From assembly GCA_964016985.1 (NCBI GenBank), contig OZ024828.1, forward strand, positions 25,297,543 to 25,361,542: a stretch of DNA of 64,000 bases, written 5' to 3'. Positions 10,109 to 22,089 of this stretch are shown here, in pieces. Under the pieces are notes generated by a model, which had not been told where the DNA came from, made no database searches, and worked only from the letters and a program-made list of their open reading frames with translations. This DNA comes from Anodontia alba (taxonomy: Eukaryota; Mollusca; Bivalvia; Lucinida; Lucinidae). How positions within the stretch are numbered: position 1 is the stretch's first letter; every line of letters begins with the position of its first letter. The position numbers were made by a program, and so were the translations under genes.

Positions 10109-11550
10109 AATACCACTTTTGGGACTGTCTGATCTTTGTCTACATTGTTTGCATATGCCATTTTGTAAGAAACCTTAGAAAACACATGGGACTGACAACG
10201 GCTGGTCGTAATCGTAGGGTTGTCGTAATTTCGTGTGGTCATAATAGCAGAATTTTACTGCATTTCAGATTACAACTTGTTGGAAATTGCCGACTTTACA
10301 TACACCAGATTTCCAAAGTGTTTCTTATAGAAATCTGAAATAGTCTCACTTTGTTTCACACTTCTATATAATGTACACGCAGTGGATTCAAAATGTTATA
10401 CACTGTTCCTTCTGGCGCAACACAGCTATGGAAAAAAAAACTGAATAAGTGTGACTGGCTTCAGGTTACTGAATATATCTAGTTAAATTAAGGGGAACAG
10501 ATACACTTTCAGTGGAGGCAACTCTGTCCAAATTGTTTTGCCTTTTTTCGTATTAGGGACACATTCTTAGAAGCAAATTCTTGCAAATCCCTTCCTTTTA
10601 CAGTAAACCCCTCTTCAGAAGGGCTGGGTGTGCAGTAAGTCATAAAGGTTGTCTCCTTCGTAAAATATGGCGGACAATCTATCAAATTTATATATTCCCC
10701 TTAAAACAGAAAAAAAAATCTGTTTTATATGTCTCGAATTACTGAAGTACGAGTGAAATTACCAAATCACACATACCCAAAGGCAAATATCGCAGGTGCG
10801 GCAAAGCCAGTAAAGTAAATCAGTAATAATGATTCGAGACTTTGAAATAATTTCGTTTTATCCAGAGTAAATAAGGCTTACTGTCAATAAAAATGTAAAG
10901 GGTGGAAACAAATAATGTGCAAAAGAACAAAAATTGGAGACCCGGTATCATTAAGCATTAATTCGTGTGTGTGAAGTTGGTTTGGGATTCGCAACTTGAA
11001 ATATTGATTTTGCCCAATCTTAGCCGTTACTTTACTATACTTTACTACTACGGAATACATCGAATACCAAACTCCATACTTCAATCTCCAAGCCAACTTC
11101 ATACACTTTATTTATTTATTTATTTATTTTTCTGCAAAATAACAAAATCGAATTTAGAATGTCGTCTGCTACAGTTTTTTTTTGGTCGATTACGGGTGAC
11201 AGACGCAACCCCTACAGTAGTATTGGAATGGAAAAATGTTTCATTCAACGCTTAGAATTGGAAAAAGGTTTCATTTAACGCTTAGCAATGCTGGGTCGGA
11301 AGAATCGACGGTTTTAAAGTTTTTTCTTCTTTTTCACAGAAAGTATAGCATGGCATATTATGTAAATTTGCTAATTGCAGAAGCAATTTACATGAAACGT
11401 TAAACCTTACTTCCTGAAGAAATAATAAGTAGAACAGTAATGTCACCATCTTGTTGTGTACTGAATTTCGCGCAGTATATCTTTTTGGGTCCTTTGTGAT
11501 CATTGAGCCCATTCCGGATTATTTCGAAAATTTATATGAGCCAAAACTCA
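10109..11550. other. no gene; dispersed repeat D at 10490-10700
   Basis: Bases 10490-10700 follow the D repeat order (GGAACAGATACACTTTC, GGAGGCAACTCTGTCCAAAT, then AGAAGGGCTGGGTGTGCAG and ATATGGCGGACAATCTATCAA). (TTTA)n at 11106-11130. A 30-bp near-duplication GGAAAAATGTTTCATTCAACG / GGAAAAAGGTTTCATTTAACG lies at 11229-11283. Confidence 0.5.
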
Positions 11551-11573
11551 TCACGAAAACATGCCTATATAAA
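11551..11573 (+). mobile_element. PalA 5' end fragment
   Basis: Only the terminal ATCACGAAAACATGCCTATA remains, abutting a Penelope 3'-UTR-type repeat. Confidence 0.6.
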
Positions 11574-11575
11574 AA

Positions 11576-11945
11576 AAAGAAGGTTAGAGAAAAGTCCAGG
11601 GAGTGCCACAACCACAAACCGCAGCCCTTCCCAGAGCCCAAGAGGAAGAGGAAACAAACAAATCCAAACAAGCACAAATCGAACAAACGTACGAAAAGCA
11701 CTAAGGTTAGCTCTCTCTTCCCCAATCGAGGTAATCGCAATACTAAAAGGACAGAAAAAAACACAAGAACAAAATGGCACACGGAAAGACATACAACAAA
11801 TCGCCTCGTAGAATAAACCACAAAGCAATAAAGAGTAAGACTAACACCGGGACCACCGCCTTAGAACGGTCAGTAGAGTAAACCACCGGGGGGTTTAAAG
11901 CACTTTTACAGCTAGCTAACTTCACCCTGGGTCCCGATGCTACTC
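11576..11945 (-). repeat. Penelope-like element 3'-UTR-type repeat, copy B1
   Basis: Contains GAGTGCCACAACCACAAACC and CACCGCCTTAGAACGGTCAG, the two landmarks that lie beside RT sequence in the clearer Penelope-like copies of this window. It is a diverged subfamily, closest to 14881-15195, 22340-22455 and 51725-51935. The open frames across it are low-complexity and not convincing genes. Confidence 0.6.
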
Positions 11946-12002
11946 TTAATACAGAAACACATAAAAAATCGGTTCGCATAAAGGCTCCCAACTCAGTCAA
12001 TG

Positions 12003-12276
12003 CATCAAAGCGAAAACATAAGTTTGACCCCCTTAAACCCCCACTTTTATATAGTAAAACTGGAGTTTACAAGGGTATACATTATTTTTCTTATTTTGGT
12101 AAAAACATAAATTGTAGGTGTTTGTTAGAACCGCCTCGCTGAGGGGGTTCTAACGAGTACCCACAATCTTTTTTTAGCAGAAATATAAAAAATATCAGAA
12201 TTTTTTATCTGAAAATATTCCTTTTTTTTTGGTTGTAAAATTTTCAATATATTTGAATAGGCGTGTTTTCGTAATG
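12003..12276 (+). mobile_element. PalA MITE copy 4
   Basis: Left end slightly altered (CATCAAAGCGAAAAC), right end GTGTTTTCGTAATG intact. Central palindrome decayed (GTAGGTGTTTGTTAGAACC against TCTAACGAGTACCCAC). Confidence 0.82.
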
Positions 12277-13530
12277 TAGCTAGTCTGGCCCGGAAAACAC
12301 GTCAGCTGTTTTCAGTTTTTTGAGTGTGTTCATTGCTCTAAAGGGTCATTCCTTTTATCATCTACTAAAGTTGATATTGGAAATCCTTCGTTTATATTTT
12401 GTCCTGGTTAAGGGATGGATATTTGTCAGTTTCCCCAAATATCTGCTTGATCAAATAATGCGAGGCCAGTAAACTCATATTGCATGCTTATACGGTTAAA
12501 CGTTCACTGGATATTGAGACAATGCATTGAACAACGTTTTCGAACTGGACTTGCCCTTAGTCTCGATTAAGCATTACACGAGTATTGTTTGAACTGGATG
12601 AAAGTTATAACATGAATACCAAGTTTGAACATATGTTATTGTTACGGCACATACATGATATATGTGTTTAAATAAATACTGAAATTTGCGCAATCCGTAT
12701 AACTCCATACGAGATCTTCTCAATTACAAATGTGCATTTCACACACATAAAATGTCAAGGAAATCCATGAATCACAACTGAGGTTATCGCACGTTGATCG
12801 AGCGGACCTATCGATTTCGTTTGATCAGGATGACAAACGCACGCGTTATGGCATGGAACCCAATCGTTTTTTTTTTTTTTTTTTTTTTTTTTTTGACATT
12901 TATCAAAGCCATACCTAATATCAGTATTTATTTAGTTTACAGATAACATTACGTTATGTCACGGTGAATTGATCAGTATAAGAAGAATTAAACAAGCCTA
13001 GGTTTCGTTTCTGATCCTAATGGTAGTGTGTATGTTATATTGTATATGTTGTAACATATATTTGATGACAATGAAAGTGTTCAAACCAATTGATCCCAAA
13101 AATTACTGGGAACAGATACATGTCTGTATTTTCTCTATTGCGTTGTATTTTTTGCTAAGTAGTTGAGGCTCTATTTTATTTCTATAAACGCGCAAAATAT
13201 TAAGAACATTTCACCGGCGATTAGTAGGTACTATAAGTTCATATCTGTATTATTACAGTTTATTACCATCGTTAAAGACAATGCTTTGAGGGACAGTGTA
13301 TTCTCACGTAAAAGCTGCTTTTACAGTCTCAAACTGCAAGTTTATTCCAGTATTACTAAATTTGTAAGGGAAACTACTGCAAGATTAAACGATAGCTAAA
13401 TAGTTTCGCGAGTACTGTATCTTCCGCACACACTCTAGATGCATCCCTCGAATACTTGACCCTCAGATCCACAGCTGCGCCGATACTGCGTATAATATAG
13501 TTCCAGATAAGAGAGGGTAACCACATAATG
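12277..13530. other. no gene recognised; poly-T 12867-12894
   Basis: Unassigned AT-rich sequence with a 28-base T run. The frame at 13163-13399 has no family features. Confidence 0.5.
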
Positions 13531-13640
13531 CTTTTCTTATTTCTCCATTAAAACATGTATTGTGGTACTCATTAGAATAGCCTCGGTGAGGCGCTTCTAA
13601 TGAGTACCAAACATATTTTCATGGAGAAGTAAGAAAATGT
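13531..13640. repeat. PalH-type core palindrome, isolated
   Basis: TTATTTCTCCATTAAAACAT leads into GTACTCATTAGAATAGCC and its inverse (CTTCTAATGAGTAC), then ATGGAGAAGTAAGAAAA. This is the core found in PalH at 40.73 kb, here without its ends and directly abutting a PalA copy. Confidence 0.7.
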
Positions 13641-13642
13641 CA

Positions 13643-13922
13643 CATCACGAAAACACGCCTATATAATTTTGACCTCGTTAAACTCGACTTTTATATAGTA
13701 AAACTGAGGTTTACAGGGGTATACATTATTTTTCTTATTTCTGCTCAAAAAACATAGATTGTGGGTACTCGTTAGGACCGCCTCGCTGAGGCAGATCTAA
13801 AGAGTACCCACAATCCATGTTTTGAGCAGAAATACGAAAATTATCAGAGTTTTTTTATCTGAAAATTTTCAGTTTTGGAGGTGAAGTTTTCTATATATTA
13901 GAATAGGCGTGTTTTCGTAATG
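13643..13922 (+). mobile_element. PalA MITE copy 5
   Basis: Full length. The right half of the central palindrome has changes (AGATCTAAAGAGTACCC). It starts 3 bp after a PalH-type palindrome. Confidence 0.87.
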
Positions 13923-14513
13923 TACGAGTATTTTTCGGTTGAAAAAATGTTTTATCTGGAGCTATGTATTATCTGAACATTATTTGTTCATTCATAGTTA
14001 TGCAACCTGTTGGTGCATTTCATAGATGGTTGTCAGTTATTGAATATAATATAATGTATTTACACTCTGTTTAATGTAAATGAGTGATTTTTTGGCTACC
14101 GAGTATGACGCGACTGACAGCCGGTTTAGGGTAAGTAGTAATGATACAGAGATCAGACAAATATTTGTTGTAAGAATATTTGCGGTAATTTGAAATGGTT
14201 TGAGTTGTCATTGTTTGTATTAAACAGCAATCTGTTGCCGACTTGACGAACGTGTTACTTACTCTGGGAAGTCCGTTTGCAGAACTTCCGCTTTGCTAAA
14301 GGTGCAACGGAAGAGCATACCCGACAGAGTCATACAAAAATCTTCAATGGTGTTATCTGCTCTTTCACATGCATCTGAACATTGAAGGAAAAGAAATGTT
14401 GGTGACGAATGTGTCTGAGAAGCAGGCTCTTGAACAACAGTGCATTATGATGCAAAGTTGATCGAAATCGAAAGAAAAATACCTCATTCATCAAAGTTTG
14501 AAGATATCGCAAC

Positions 14514-14548
<35 letters not shown>

Positions 14549-14880
14549 CGCCGCCGTTTTGAATATTAAATGCGTTTTTCTAACGACATAAAGTCTTAAT
14601 TAAATACACCAAACCTAAATAAGTAACATTTTCAAAACTATTCAACCTGTATATTTGTATACATAGCTGCTTCTCTAGACATATGCATATTTTGCTTGAA
14701 ACCGCACTGGTTTCTATGAGAAAAGATTTTATTTAATACTTTAAAATGTTTGTAACCTCGTTTAATATTCGAAATGGCATCGACATTGACGATCAATTTA
14801 AAATTTCTAAACGCCATTAACTACCTTAGTTGTCATTCGATTTTGATCAAATTTACATTGAAACCTAACATGTGCCAAAA
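13923..14880. other. no gene recognised; poly-A 14520-14548
   Basis: Unassigned sequence with a 29-base A run. Confidence 0.5.
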
Positions 14881-15195
14881 CAGGTAAGAGAAAAGTCCAG
14901 GGAGTGCCACAATCACAAACCACAGCCCTTCCCAGACCCAAGAGGAAGAGGAAACAGACAAAATCGAACAAGCGCAAATCGAACAAACCTACGAACACTA
15001 AGATTAGCTCTCTCTTACCCAAGCGAGGTAATCGCAATGCTAAAAGGACTGAAAAACACAAGAACAAAATAACACAAGGTAAGACATAAAACAAATCGCC
15101 TCGTAGAATAAACATCAAAGCAACAGAGTAAGACTAACACCGGGACCACTGCCTTAGAACGGTCAGTAGGCCTACAATAAACCACCGGGGAAGGC
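14881..15195 (-). repeat. Penelope-like 3'-UTR-type repeat, copy B2
   Basis: Colinear with copy B1 over its whole length (AGTCCAGGGAGTGCCACAA to CGGTCAGTAGG and AAACCACCGGGG). As with B1, a PalA MITE follows within 100 bp. Confidence 0.62.
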
Positions 15196-15204
15196 GGTGG
15201 GGGG

Positions 15205-15286
15205 TCCAAGTTTATTTATTTTTTTATATTTTTATTTTTATTTATTTATTTATTTTTTTTTTTTTTTTATTTTTTTTTTTTTTTAT
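15205..15286. repeat. TTTA/poly-T low complexity
   Basis: T-rich run immediately 5' of a PalA copy. Confidence 0.9.
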
Positions 15287-15287
15287 C

Positions 15288-15565
15288 CATCACGTAAACA
15301 CGCGGATGTAATTTGGACCCCCTTAAACCCACTTTTATATAGTAAAACTGGGGTTTACAGGGGTATACATTATTTTTCTTATTTCTGCTCAAAAACATAG
15401 ATTGTGAGTACTCGTTAGAACCGCCTCGGCGAAGCGGTTCTAACGAGTATCCACAATCTATGTTTAGAGCAGAAATATGAAAAATGTTAGAATTTTTTAT
15501 CTGAAAATTTTCAGTTTTTGGAGGTGAAAGTTTCAATATATTTGAAAAGGTGTGTTTTTGTAATG
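15288..15565 (+). mobile_element. PalA MITE copy 6
   Basis: CATCACGTAAACACGC at left and GTGTTTTTGTAATG at right. Central palindrome almost perfect. Confidence 0.87.
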
Positions 15566-15672
15566 TTAAAATCCTTATTGACCAAATTGTGCTTTCCTGT
15601 AAGAACCGAACAGGTAATAATAAGAACGGCTCGGTCGGGTGTCAGATTAGCTAGCGCATTAAGTATGGTACG

Positions 15673-15704
<32 letters not shown>

Positions 15705-16274
15705 CTTGTATGAGCCGCCGCCATGATAAAACTGAAGCATTGATCACACCATATACCTACAATCCATCTAATCTCAGTGTAAAATAAAGTTGTTCGCCAA
15801 GTTTCTTTTTATGCGTTGTTTTTCTTTACTGACCATGACCTTGACAGTGCAATGTATTTCAGCATTATTGTGTATTTGAAGATGACGAAAAAGTCAATCA
15901 CAGATTTGATTTTTTTTTTCTATATGTGGCATGGAACAGGGTTTCACGTGGAAGCTCAGTTGGTCATACCTCTGTTTGGCTCTTGCAATACGTTTTGCAT
16001 ATAAACATGTACGCTCAACTTTACACGTTGTATATTCTGCAAAGACATGTACCTTCTTCCCTTGTGACTGTTTGGACTAGGTTTGCAGTACTGTGCTGAA
16101 CAGTGTGATTACTTATCCGCGCAAAGACGGTTCGATGGAGCTAACATATGCAAAAACGTTTATAATAAAATGGACATGAATCGCACATATTCGGGTTATT
16201 CATAAGTTTGTGAAAAACTTATACATGTATTTATTTACTTTGATATTTGGTACGAAGCTTTAGGTTGACATTTT

Positions 16275-16308
<34 letters not shown>

Positions 16309-16565
16309 AGTTACAGGAAAGTCTAGACTCTCGAGGCAGAGCCTTACAGAACGGGACCTAATCAAAGTTAACACAATTTGTCCAGGCCTGTCTGTCGAAT
16401 ACCCAGCATAAATAGGGGAAATATACAATCCATGCTACCTCAACCGACGTGCACTAAGTAGGAAAACAGATTTTTTCTGCTCAAATGAAATTGATCCCAA
16501 TCAAACTGTGGCTTAAGAATGGTCTTCAGTGGGTAGTACCTGACTTCTCAAGGACTTAGAAGTTC
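15566..16565. other. no gene; poly-T 15674-15704 and poly-A 16277-16307
   Basis: Unassigned apart from two homopolymer runs of 31 bases each. Confidence 0.5.
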
Positions 16566-16703
16566 AAAACTATATGGGAAAACACCCAGGAAAATCCACA
16601 ATCACGAAGTACAGCCCGGCCGAGACACCAAACGAAGGACCAAATATGAGGAACAAATATGAACAACACAAACGCCACATATGAAACCACATATATACAT
16701 GTA

Positions 16704-17017
16704 CAGTCGACTCTCGTTATCACGAATTCCAAGGGACTCTCTGAAATACTTCGAGGTATCCGTACTTCGACATATCAGATTTGCAGAATCGATGAAAAAC
16801 TAATTTGATTAACCACATTTAACAAATATATGTGTAATTGGACTCTTGAAGTTGAGATATATTGAAAATATTGTGGAAAAGAGGAGAAATTGCTCCTTAG
16901 AAGCAATTTCTCCTCTTTTCCACAATATGCTTTTTTGTTGTTAGATTTTCATGTTTAGGCAGGTTATAATAAGTGGTTATTCGAGATAAGCGAGTTCGAG
17001 ATAGCGAGAGTCAACTG
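16704..17017 (+). mobile_element. pogo-type MITE G, copy 1
   Basis: Ends CAGTCGACTCTCGTTATC and the inverse GAGAGTCAACTG, flanked by TA on both sides (16702-16703, 17018-17019). The central palindrome 16872-16929 (GTGGAAAAGAGGAGAAATTG and its inverse around CTCCTTAG) is near perfect. CAGT ends plus TA duplication are the pogo/Tigger hallmark. Confidence 0.85.
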
Positions 17018-17180
17018 TATGTCTATAGTTTCATACCAAAGTAGCGATGCAATTTCTCCTCTTTTCCACAATATTTTTTTACATGTTGTTAGATTTTCAT
17101 GTTTAGACGGGGACCAGATTTTCACTTCCATATAAGCGGTTATTCGAGATATGCGAGTTCGAGATAGCGAGAGTCAACTG
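17018..17180 (+). mobile_element. half copy of MITE G plus 33-bp shared flank
   Basis: Bases 17018-17050 are the exact inverse of 35300-35332, the left flank of MITE G4. The right half of a G element follows (ATTTCTCCTCTTTTCCACAA to GAGAGTCAACTG, TA). Confidence 0.7.
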
Positions 17181-17247
17181 TAGTTATAAACAAAAAATAA
17201 CTGTAACAGCGGAACCTTCTTGAACCGGTCAGTAGAAAAAAAAAATC

Positions 17248-17312
17248 CTACTGGATACCGGATACAAGTTTGAACTTGACTACTGGATACCGGATACAAG
17301 TCTAAACAACAG
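17248..17312. repeat. two-copy tandem duplication, 32-bp period
   Basis: CTACTGGATACCGGATACAA occurs at 17251 and again at about 17281. Confidence 0.8.
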
Positions 17313-17520
17313 TATATGAAGTCTTTGAAAATTATTGTTTATCTTTAACATGTTCCGATTATCGTTAAGTTGAGCAAATAAAGGAAAAAAAAATGTCTGC
17401 ATGTATTATTTCATGCAACGTTCATATATATATTTTGATTGAAAACAATTGCAAATTAAATGTCGATCGTAGCTTCGGTGTCTTCAAACTGATGTTCTAA
17501 AATACATATTGTTTTTATTT

Positions 17521-19870
17521 TCAGAAATGTCACATATTAAACCACAGATGCACAAACAAAGAAGAACTGCAACAGAAGAACCGCATTGGAACAGTCAGTA
17601 GGAAAACTACTACATGTATAAGGCGTGGGGTAGTTCTTAAACCAGTTTAATACCCACAAAACATCACTCTTAATTTCTGGTGCAGCTCCAAATTACAAAC
17701 ATATGTTCGGTTTGCATAGGGATCCTCTACCTCAGCTGAATGACGTCACAGTGAAACATATAATCAAAGACACTGTGATAAAACAAAGCAAAGAGCGCAA
17801 TGGAATCTGAAGCCAGAACACAGGAAAACCACAACCAGGACCACGATAAAGCCCGACCATAGAAATTGATAGTCAGGCAACAACTATCTGAAACAGATTG
17901 AGGAGGGAGTTTAGTCATTTAGTCTCAGCACCAACCCACCGTCGTCAAAAAACGGACACAAAATTATCAACCATATTTGGGTTAACAGCCATTCAGAAGT
18001 TTGTCGCAGAACAACCATGTTGTAACCTATCTTTTGTAGGGAGTGACAATGTTTTTTGGTTTTTTTTTTTTTTTTTTTTTTTTTTGTTTTTTTTTTGGCA
18101 GTTAGTTTTATTTAACTGCAGTTCTTTGGATACATTGTATAAAAAAAAAAACATTCAATCAGAATATTCATTATCAGTATCGAGTACGCTATCCAAATAT
18201 CGAGATATTAAATTGAATGTTCTAATAATAAACATTATTGCCTGTGTTTCGTGAGAAATTGATAGCGTAAAGTATCTTTCTGTAATAAAACAGAAACAGC
18301 TCCGCAAGAAGAGGGTGGGGCGCAATTTTTACCTGCCAAAAGATATACAAACAATTTGTTGGTATAATTTAGTACCAAACCGAATAAAGATATTATCAAG
18401 AAGAAACGACAGCGCCACACAAACTTTCTGGCAACACCACAAAGTGTATTGTTATGATCCTCAGAAGTGAAAAAAAAGTATGTTCCCCATGATAAGCAAT
18501 GTAAACAGAATATTCTCTTAAGACGATTCCTTCAATTAAATCAAGAAGTTTATCTTTAATTGGCTTATGCGGCAGTGTTGTATGAAGCGTGGGGAAATCA
18601 TATGTAGACAAGCTAGATGCACGGAAATATCTAGACTTTAGTTTATTTAAAACAACACCAGATTATTCCATAGACCAAAGAATATTTTACCGGATATTTC
18701 ATATGTTGTTTCAAAGTATTTAACTACATGCTTAATAGCAGTAAGGCACGAGGTTAATATTTTTGAGATTTCAGTCGTAGTGCATGAACTAGAGAGCAAT
18801 AAAGCGTGCTCATCTTTAATAATAACCGTAAACCTGACAGACTGACTACTATGGTTGTCAATAATGGACTTCTCATCTTCGGAAGGCTACAAAATGTATG
18901 TGTATGTTTTAGTTCTGCCAATTTCGATTTTTAAAGTATTGAGATAGTGCATACGTCACACAATGACAACAGTGTTTGCAGTCTTGTCAGCTAGAACTAA
19001 AACATACCTCCTGTGGAAGTCTTGCTCGTATACCTTCCTTCAGATGTTGAAACGAAAATTCAGATGTTGAAACGAAAATTCAGGTTTACGCTGTAAAATC
19101 TTTGGATTATTAAAGTAAAATTAAATACGTAAATTTATCATTTAAAGCACTAGACTCAGCATTCTCGTTTTGCAGAATTCCTGTAAAGCGACTGCGATTT
19201 GTAAGCGACATGTATTGAAATCAATGCGGCAAGGGAATCTATATCTAGGTCCTTTAGAAATAATAGATCAAATTCTACTATCGGAAATATTTTTCAAATT
19301 CCCAGTAATAACGTGACCAGCTGCGTAATAAGAGAATTGAGAATATTTGTATTTGCAGAAATCGGGGATGTTCACTTCAATATCAAGATCAGAAACAATT
19401 TCATTGAAATATTGTATTCCGGAAAGTTTTTCTTTCTTTTTTTTTTTTTTTTTTTTTATTTTATTTGTACAAATTATGGGTGATTCCGTATTCAAGAAGA
19501 AAGCAGGGATAGATGAAACAACATTTTGTTCTAGATGTACTAATTCCCCTGTCAGTATAAGGAATTTTAATATAATGTCTTATGGTTTCAAATTCTGAGT
19601 CAATGTAGGACCAAAGAGCATGTGGAGTTTAGCCTCAAATAAGAAGCACTGCCTCAAGAAAAGTATGACCACTGACAAATAACTTATAACCTTCAGATGT
19701 CTAATGTACGCAAAGAAGAGAGAGTTGTTAGCATTAGCAGAGATACATGTAACAAAGGATGTCGTCCTAATTATTGAAGAATGTTCTTTAGTTCAGAAAG
19801 CGTAATATCAATACGAGATTTGCGTTTAACATTACGGTTCAAACGAGAACCATGAGACATTCGCGTTTAC
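17521..19870 (-). pseudogene. Penelope-like element P1: reverse transcriptase pseudogene with 3' UTR
   Basis: The longest Penelope-like copy, read on the minus strand. Upstream segments (about 19870-19270) carry GHVITGNL. Then YVLVLADKTANTV (about 19010-18970), RT motif A in STYDFPTLHTTLPHKPIKDK (about 18605-18545), a motif-B remnant GKNCAPPS (about 18330-18300), and motif C RYLDSVLDTDN (about 18207-18175). The family has YLDD there, so a catalytic Asp is lost. Stops and frameshifts are frequent, including a 20-bp tandem duplication at 19042-19083 and a poly-T insertion at 18058-18085. The 3' UTR (17521-18055) holds CCGCATTGGAACAGTCAG and TGAAGCCAGAACACAGGAAA, landmarks repeated beside RT in copies P2-P4. 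The MGTNCAP-type motif B and YxDD pattern favour Penelope-like RT; placement by eye only. No GIY-YIG domain recognised. Confidence 0.75.
19042..19083. repeat. 20-bp tandem duplication inside P1
   Basis: TTCAGATGTTGAAACGAAAA twice in a row; it shifts the RT reading frame. Confidence 0.9.
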
Positions 19871-20459
19871 GCGAACCATGAGACCTGGTTTTATGGTTTT
19901 AATATCAAACAGGGAAAAAGCAGGGTAATTTAGAAATATTGCTTTGAAGATATTGTATTATCATTTAAACCTAGTTAAAACTCAGTTTGTAAAGCATATA
20001 TCCACTTTAGTTCATTGCCATGACTTTTGATGAGTTTAAATCTAGCATGTACATATGTTGCATCCTACAGTGCTTAGCATTTCAAGTCAGAACGTAAAAA
20101 CTGTCTAGGGGATGTCAATCTAAGTCAACCGTATTACTGATATTAAACCGTCTACGATTAACTGATGATGTGATGGTAGACTTACAACATAAATGCTGGC
20201 AACAACTACATCAAGTCGGCTGCTAGGTAATGACCACTGTATTTTGCGATGCCAAAGGAGTAATGCTGTTGGATATTTTACAAAAGGGGAGTACAATAAC
20301 TGACAAGTGCTGTGCAAAAGTCCTTGACCAACCAACTGAGAATCGCAATCCGTTAAAATAGGCGCGATACATTCAACCAAATAGTCCATAACTGAAGGGT
20401 TCCAACGGGTGGTGTAGCGTAAAATGGGTATGGAATAATGTCACGTCCCTGTATTGTTG
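19871..20459. other. no gene recognised
   Basis: Unassigned sequence between the Penelope-like pseudogene and the second mariner remnant. Confidence 0.45.
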
Positions 20460-20650
20460 CCTGATTTTAGAGGCAGTGATTACTTTTTGTTCCCGAAATT
20501 AGTAATATAAAATATCCGTGGACGTCATTTCCGACCCGATGAAGAAGTCAAGACCGCGGTCGAAGAACGAATTAATGCAAAGGGCACCGATTTCTGTAAT
20601 TCTTTAATGATCGCTCTCGATCACCGCCAAAGGTATCATACTGGAGAGTT
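20460..20650 (+). pseudogene. mariner-like transposase C-terminal remnant
   Basis: Reads SDYFLFPKL, one stop, then RGRHFRPDEEVKTAVEERIN and FCNSLMIALDHRQRY. This is the mariner C-terminus: the third catalytic Asp in the D-Y-F-L-F-P block followed by the conserved L-R-G-R-x-F ... D-E-E-V segment. No first or second catalytic motif is found upstream. It is a different lineage from the copy at the start of the window, whose block is CDFFLFP followed by SRQAL. Confidence 0.7.
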
Positions 20651-20719
20651 AGTTAATAGACAAAATAGGTTAATCTCGAACGAAAGTAAGGTAGGCTGGT
20701 TAATTATAGACTCTCCTCG

Positions 20720-20790
20720 TAATAACAATAATGATACTACTACTACTACTACTAATAATAATAATAATAAGAAGAAGAAGATGAAGAAAA
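20720..20790. repeat. compound trinucleotide repeat (ACT)n(AAT)n(AAG)n
   Basis: Three adjoining trinucleotide runs. Confidence 0.9.
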
Positions 20791-21030
20791 CATGTAATAT
20801 GTCAGTTGCAAATGCGTTGCCTGCTAACTGAGCATTCTCATGCAAAAAGGCCCAAATGCATATACGAAGAGCGAAGACCCAGATCTGTTTGTATATATAC
20901 AACAGTCGCTTTGGACATTGTGGAACCTCATGCTGAAAGTGAATTATACATTATCCATCTGAAGTGATACATTAAAACTCAAATGAACATTTTATTCTCG
21001 TATGTACTTTTGATTCACCTATACCAGGTT

Positions 21031-21336
21031 TTGTTTGTGTTGAGGTTTTACGGCCCAGTCAACCCAATGGGCTCATGTCGAGCGCGGTCAGTTTACCTAA
21101 CCACACGTTTACTAGGCAGGCTTTGTCCTCAAAGCGGTTAACCAGTGTTGTGCACATTCTTTCGCCAGAAACTGACAACTACCCTTCTTGAATCAGCGGA
21201 AGGGAGAGAATGACCGTAGAAAATATTTCATGATCAATCTCCACGAAAGAATGTTGCCGACCTCGGCGGGGATCGAACCCGCGACCTACTGGTCTCCAGT
21301 CTGACGCGCATCCAACTGAGCCACCGAGGCCGGCCG
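21031..21336 (-). mobile_element. tRNA-derived SINE, copy 1
   Basis: Read on the minus strand: a tRNA-like head with A box TGGCTCAGTTGG (21312-21323) and B box GGTTCGATCCC (21269-21279), then a body and a tail ending CAACACAAACAA. About 87% or more similar to copy 2 by eye. It is not a functional tRNA gene because the head runs straight into the SINE body. No target duplication is visible. Confidence 0.85.
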
Positions 21337-21401
21337 TATGTCAATCTGCAAACAGGTATATATTGCGTACTCTTTTCTTTTCTTAGTACATGTCAGTTTT
21401 A

Positions 21402-21402
<1 letters not shown>

Positions 21403-21433
<31 letters not shown>
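21403..21433. repeat. poly-A run
   Basis: 31 consecutive A. Confidence 0.95.
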
Positions 21434-21434
<1 letters not shown>

Positions 21435-22089
21435 ATATACCAAATATCTGTCAATCAACTCAAAACTAGTACAAAAATGATTATTTTATAATGTACTGGG
21501 ACAGACAGGCCTGAACAAACCGCGTACACAGACCGAAGCATCTCACCTGGGACTACACTGTTTGTCACTCATCCAGTAGGTTTGGACACATTCACAGGTA
21601 AAAATGTTCAAATTTTAGTAATATGTAGAATAAATGCACTGTGTATGATTGAAATAATCACATGCAGGGAAATAACCTCATCGATAAGAAGCTTGGTTTG
21701 CATGACGAACTTGCGTCTCTTCTACTCATTAGTTATCCTTTTTGTGACCAGCTGACACCATATTTACTCTAAATATTCCGATACCTTAAGTAATTACCAA
21801 GCATATCCTAAAATTTGAACAAGTCAAGCTAAATACGGTAATACAGACAGTACTGTTGCTATACATACTGAATGAAATTCATTTGTTTACTTTATTTTTC
21901 TTCTTCTTCTTTTTTTACATAATAAGAGTAATAATGCGACTGCATCTGGCAGATTGATCTATGTTAAAAATCAAGAGTCAGTTATTGCCGTAGCTTTTAT
22001 TGTGGTCTTTTATCATTCTAAGTACTTTCGAAAATAACAGCTAAGGAAAGTGTCTGAGAACAAAAACTAAAAGCGGCGTTTTGTTGGCG
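21434..22089. other. no gene; F-type fragment 21505-21600
   Basis: ACAGACAGGCCTGAACAAAC followed by GACTACACTGTTTGTCACTC is a decayed F-family context. The rest is unassigned. Confidence 0.4.

Larger units (their letters stand above)
16570..17240 (-). repeat. Penelope-like 3'-UTR fragment interrupted by pogo-type MITEs
   Basis: Left part 16570-16703 (AATCCACAATCACGAAGTAC, CGCCACATATGAAACCACA). The right part resumes at 17183 with AACAGCGGAACCTTC and CCGGTCAGTAGAAA. The gap is filled by MITE G1 and a half copy. Confidence 0.6.

Noticed and set aside
11451..11816. Lys/Arg/Asn-rich frames of about 100-120 codons on both strands
   Set aside because: They coincide with the B1 repeat, recur in B2 with different stops, and have no family motifs.
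21255..21336. tRNA gene
   Set aside because: A and B boxes are present, but the sequence continues into a repeated SINE body shared with the copy at 60.9 kb.
20999..21342. CGTATGT as a target duplication of SINE copy 1
   Set aside because: The left match lies about 25 bp away from the SINE edge.
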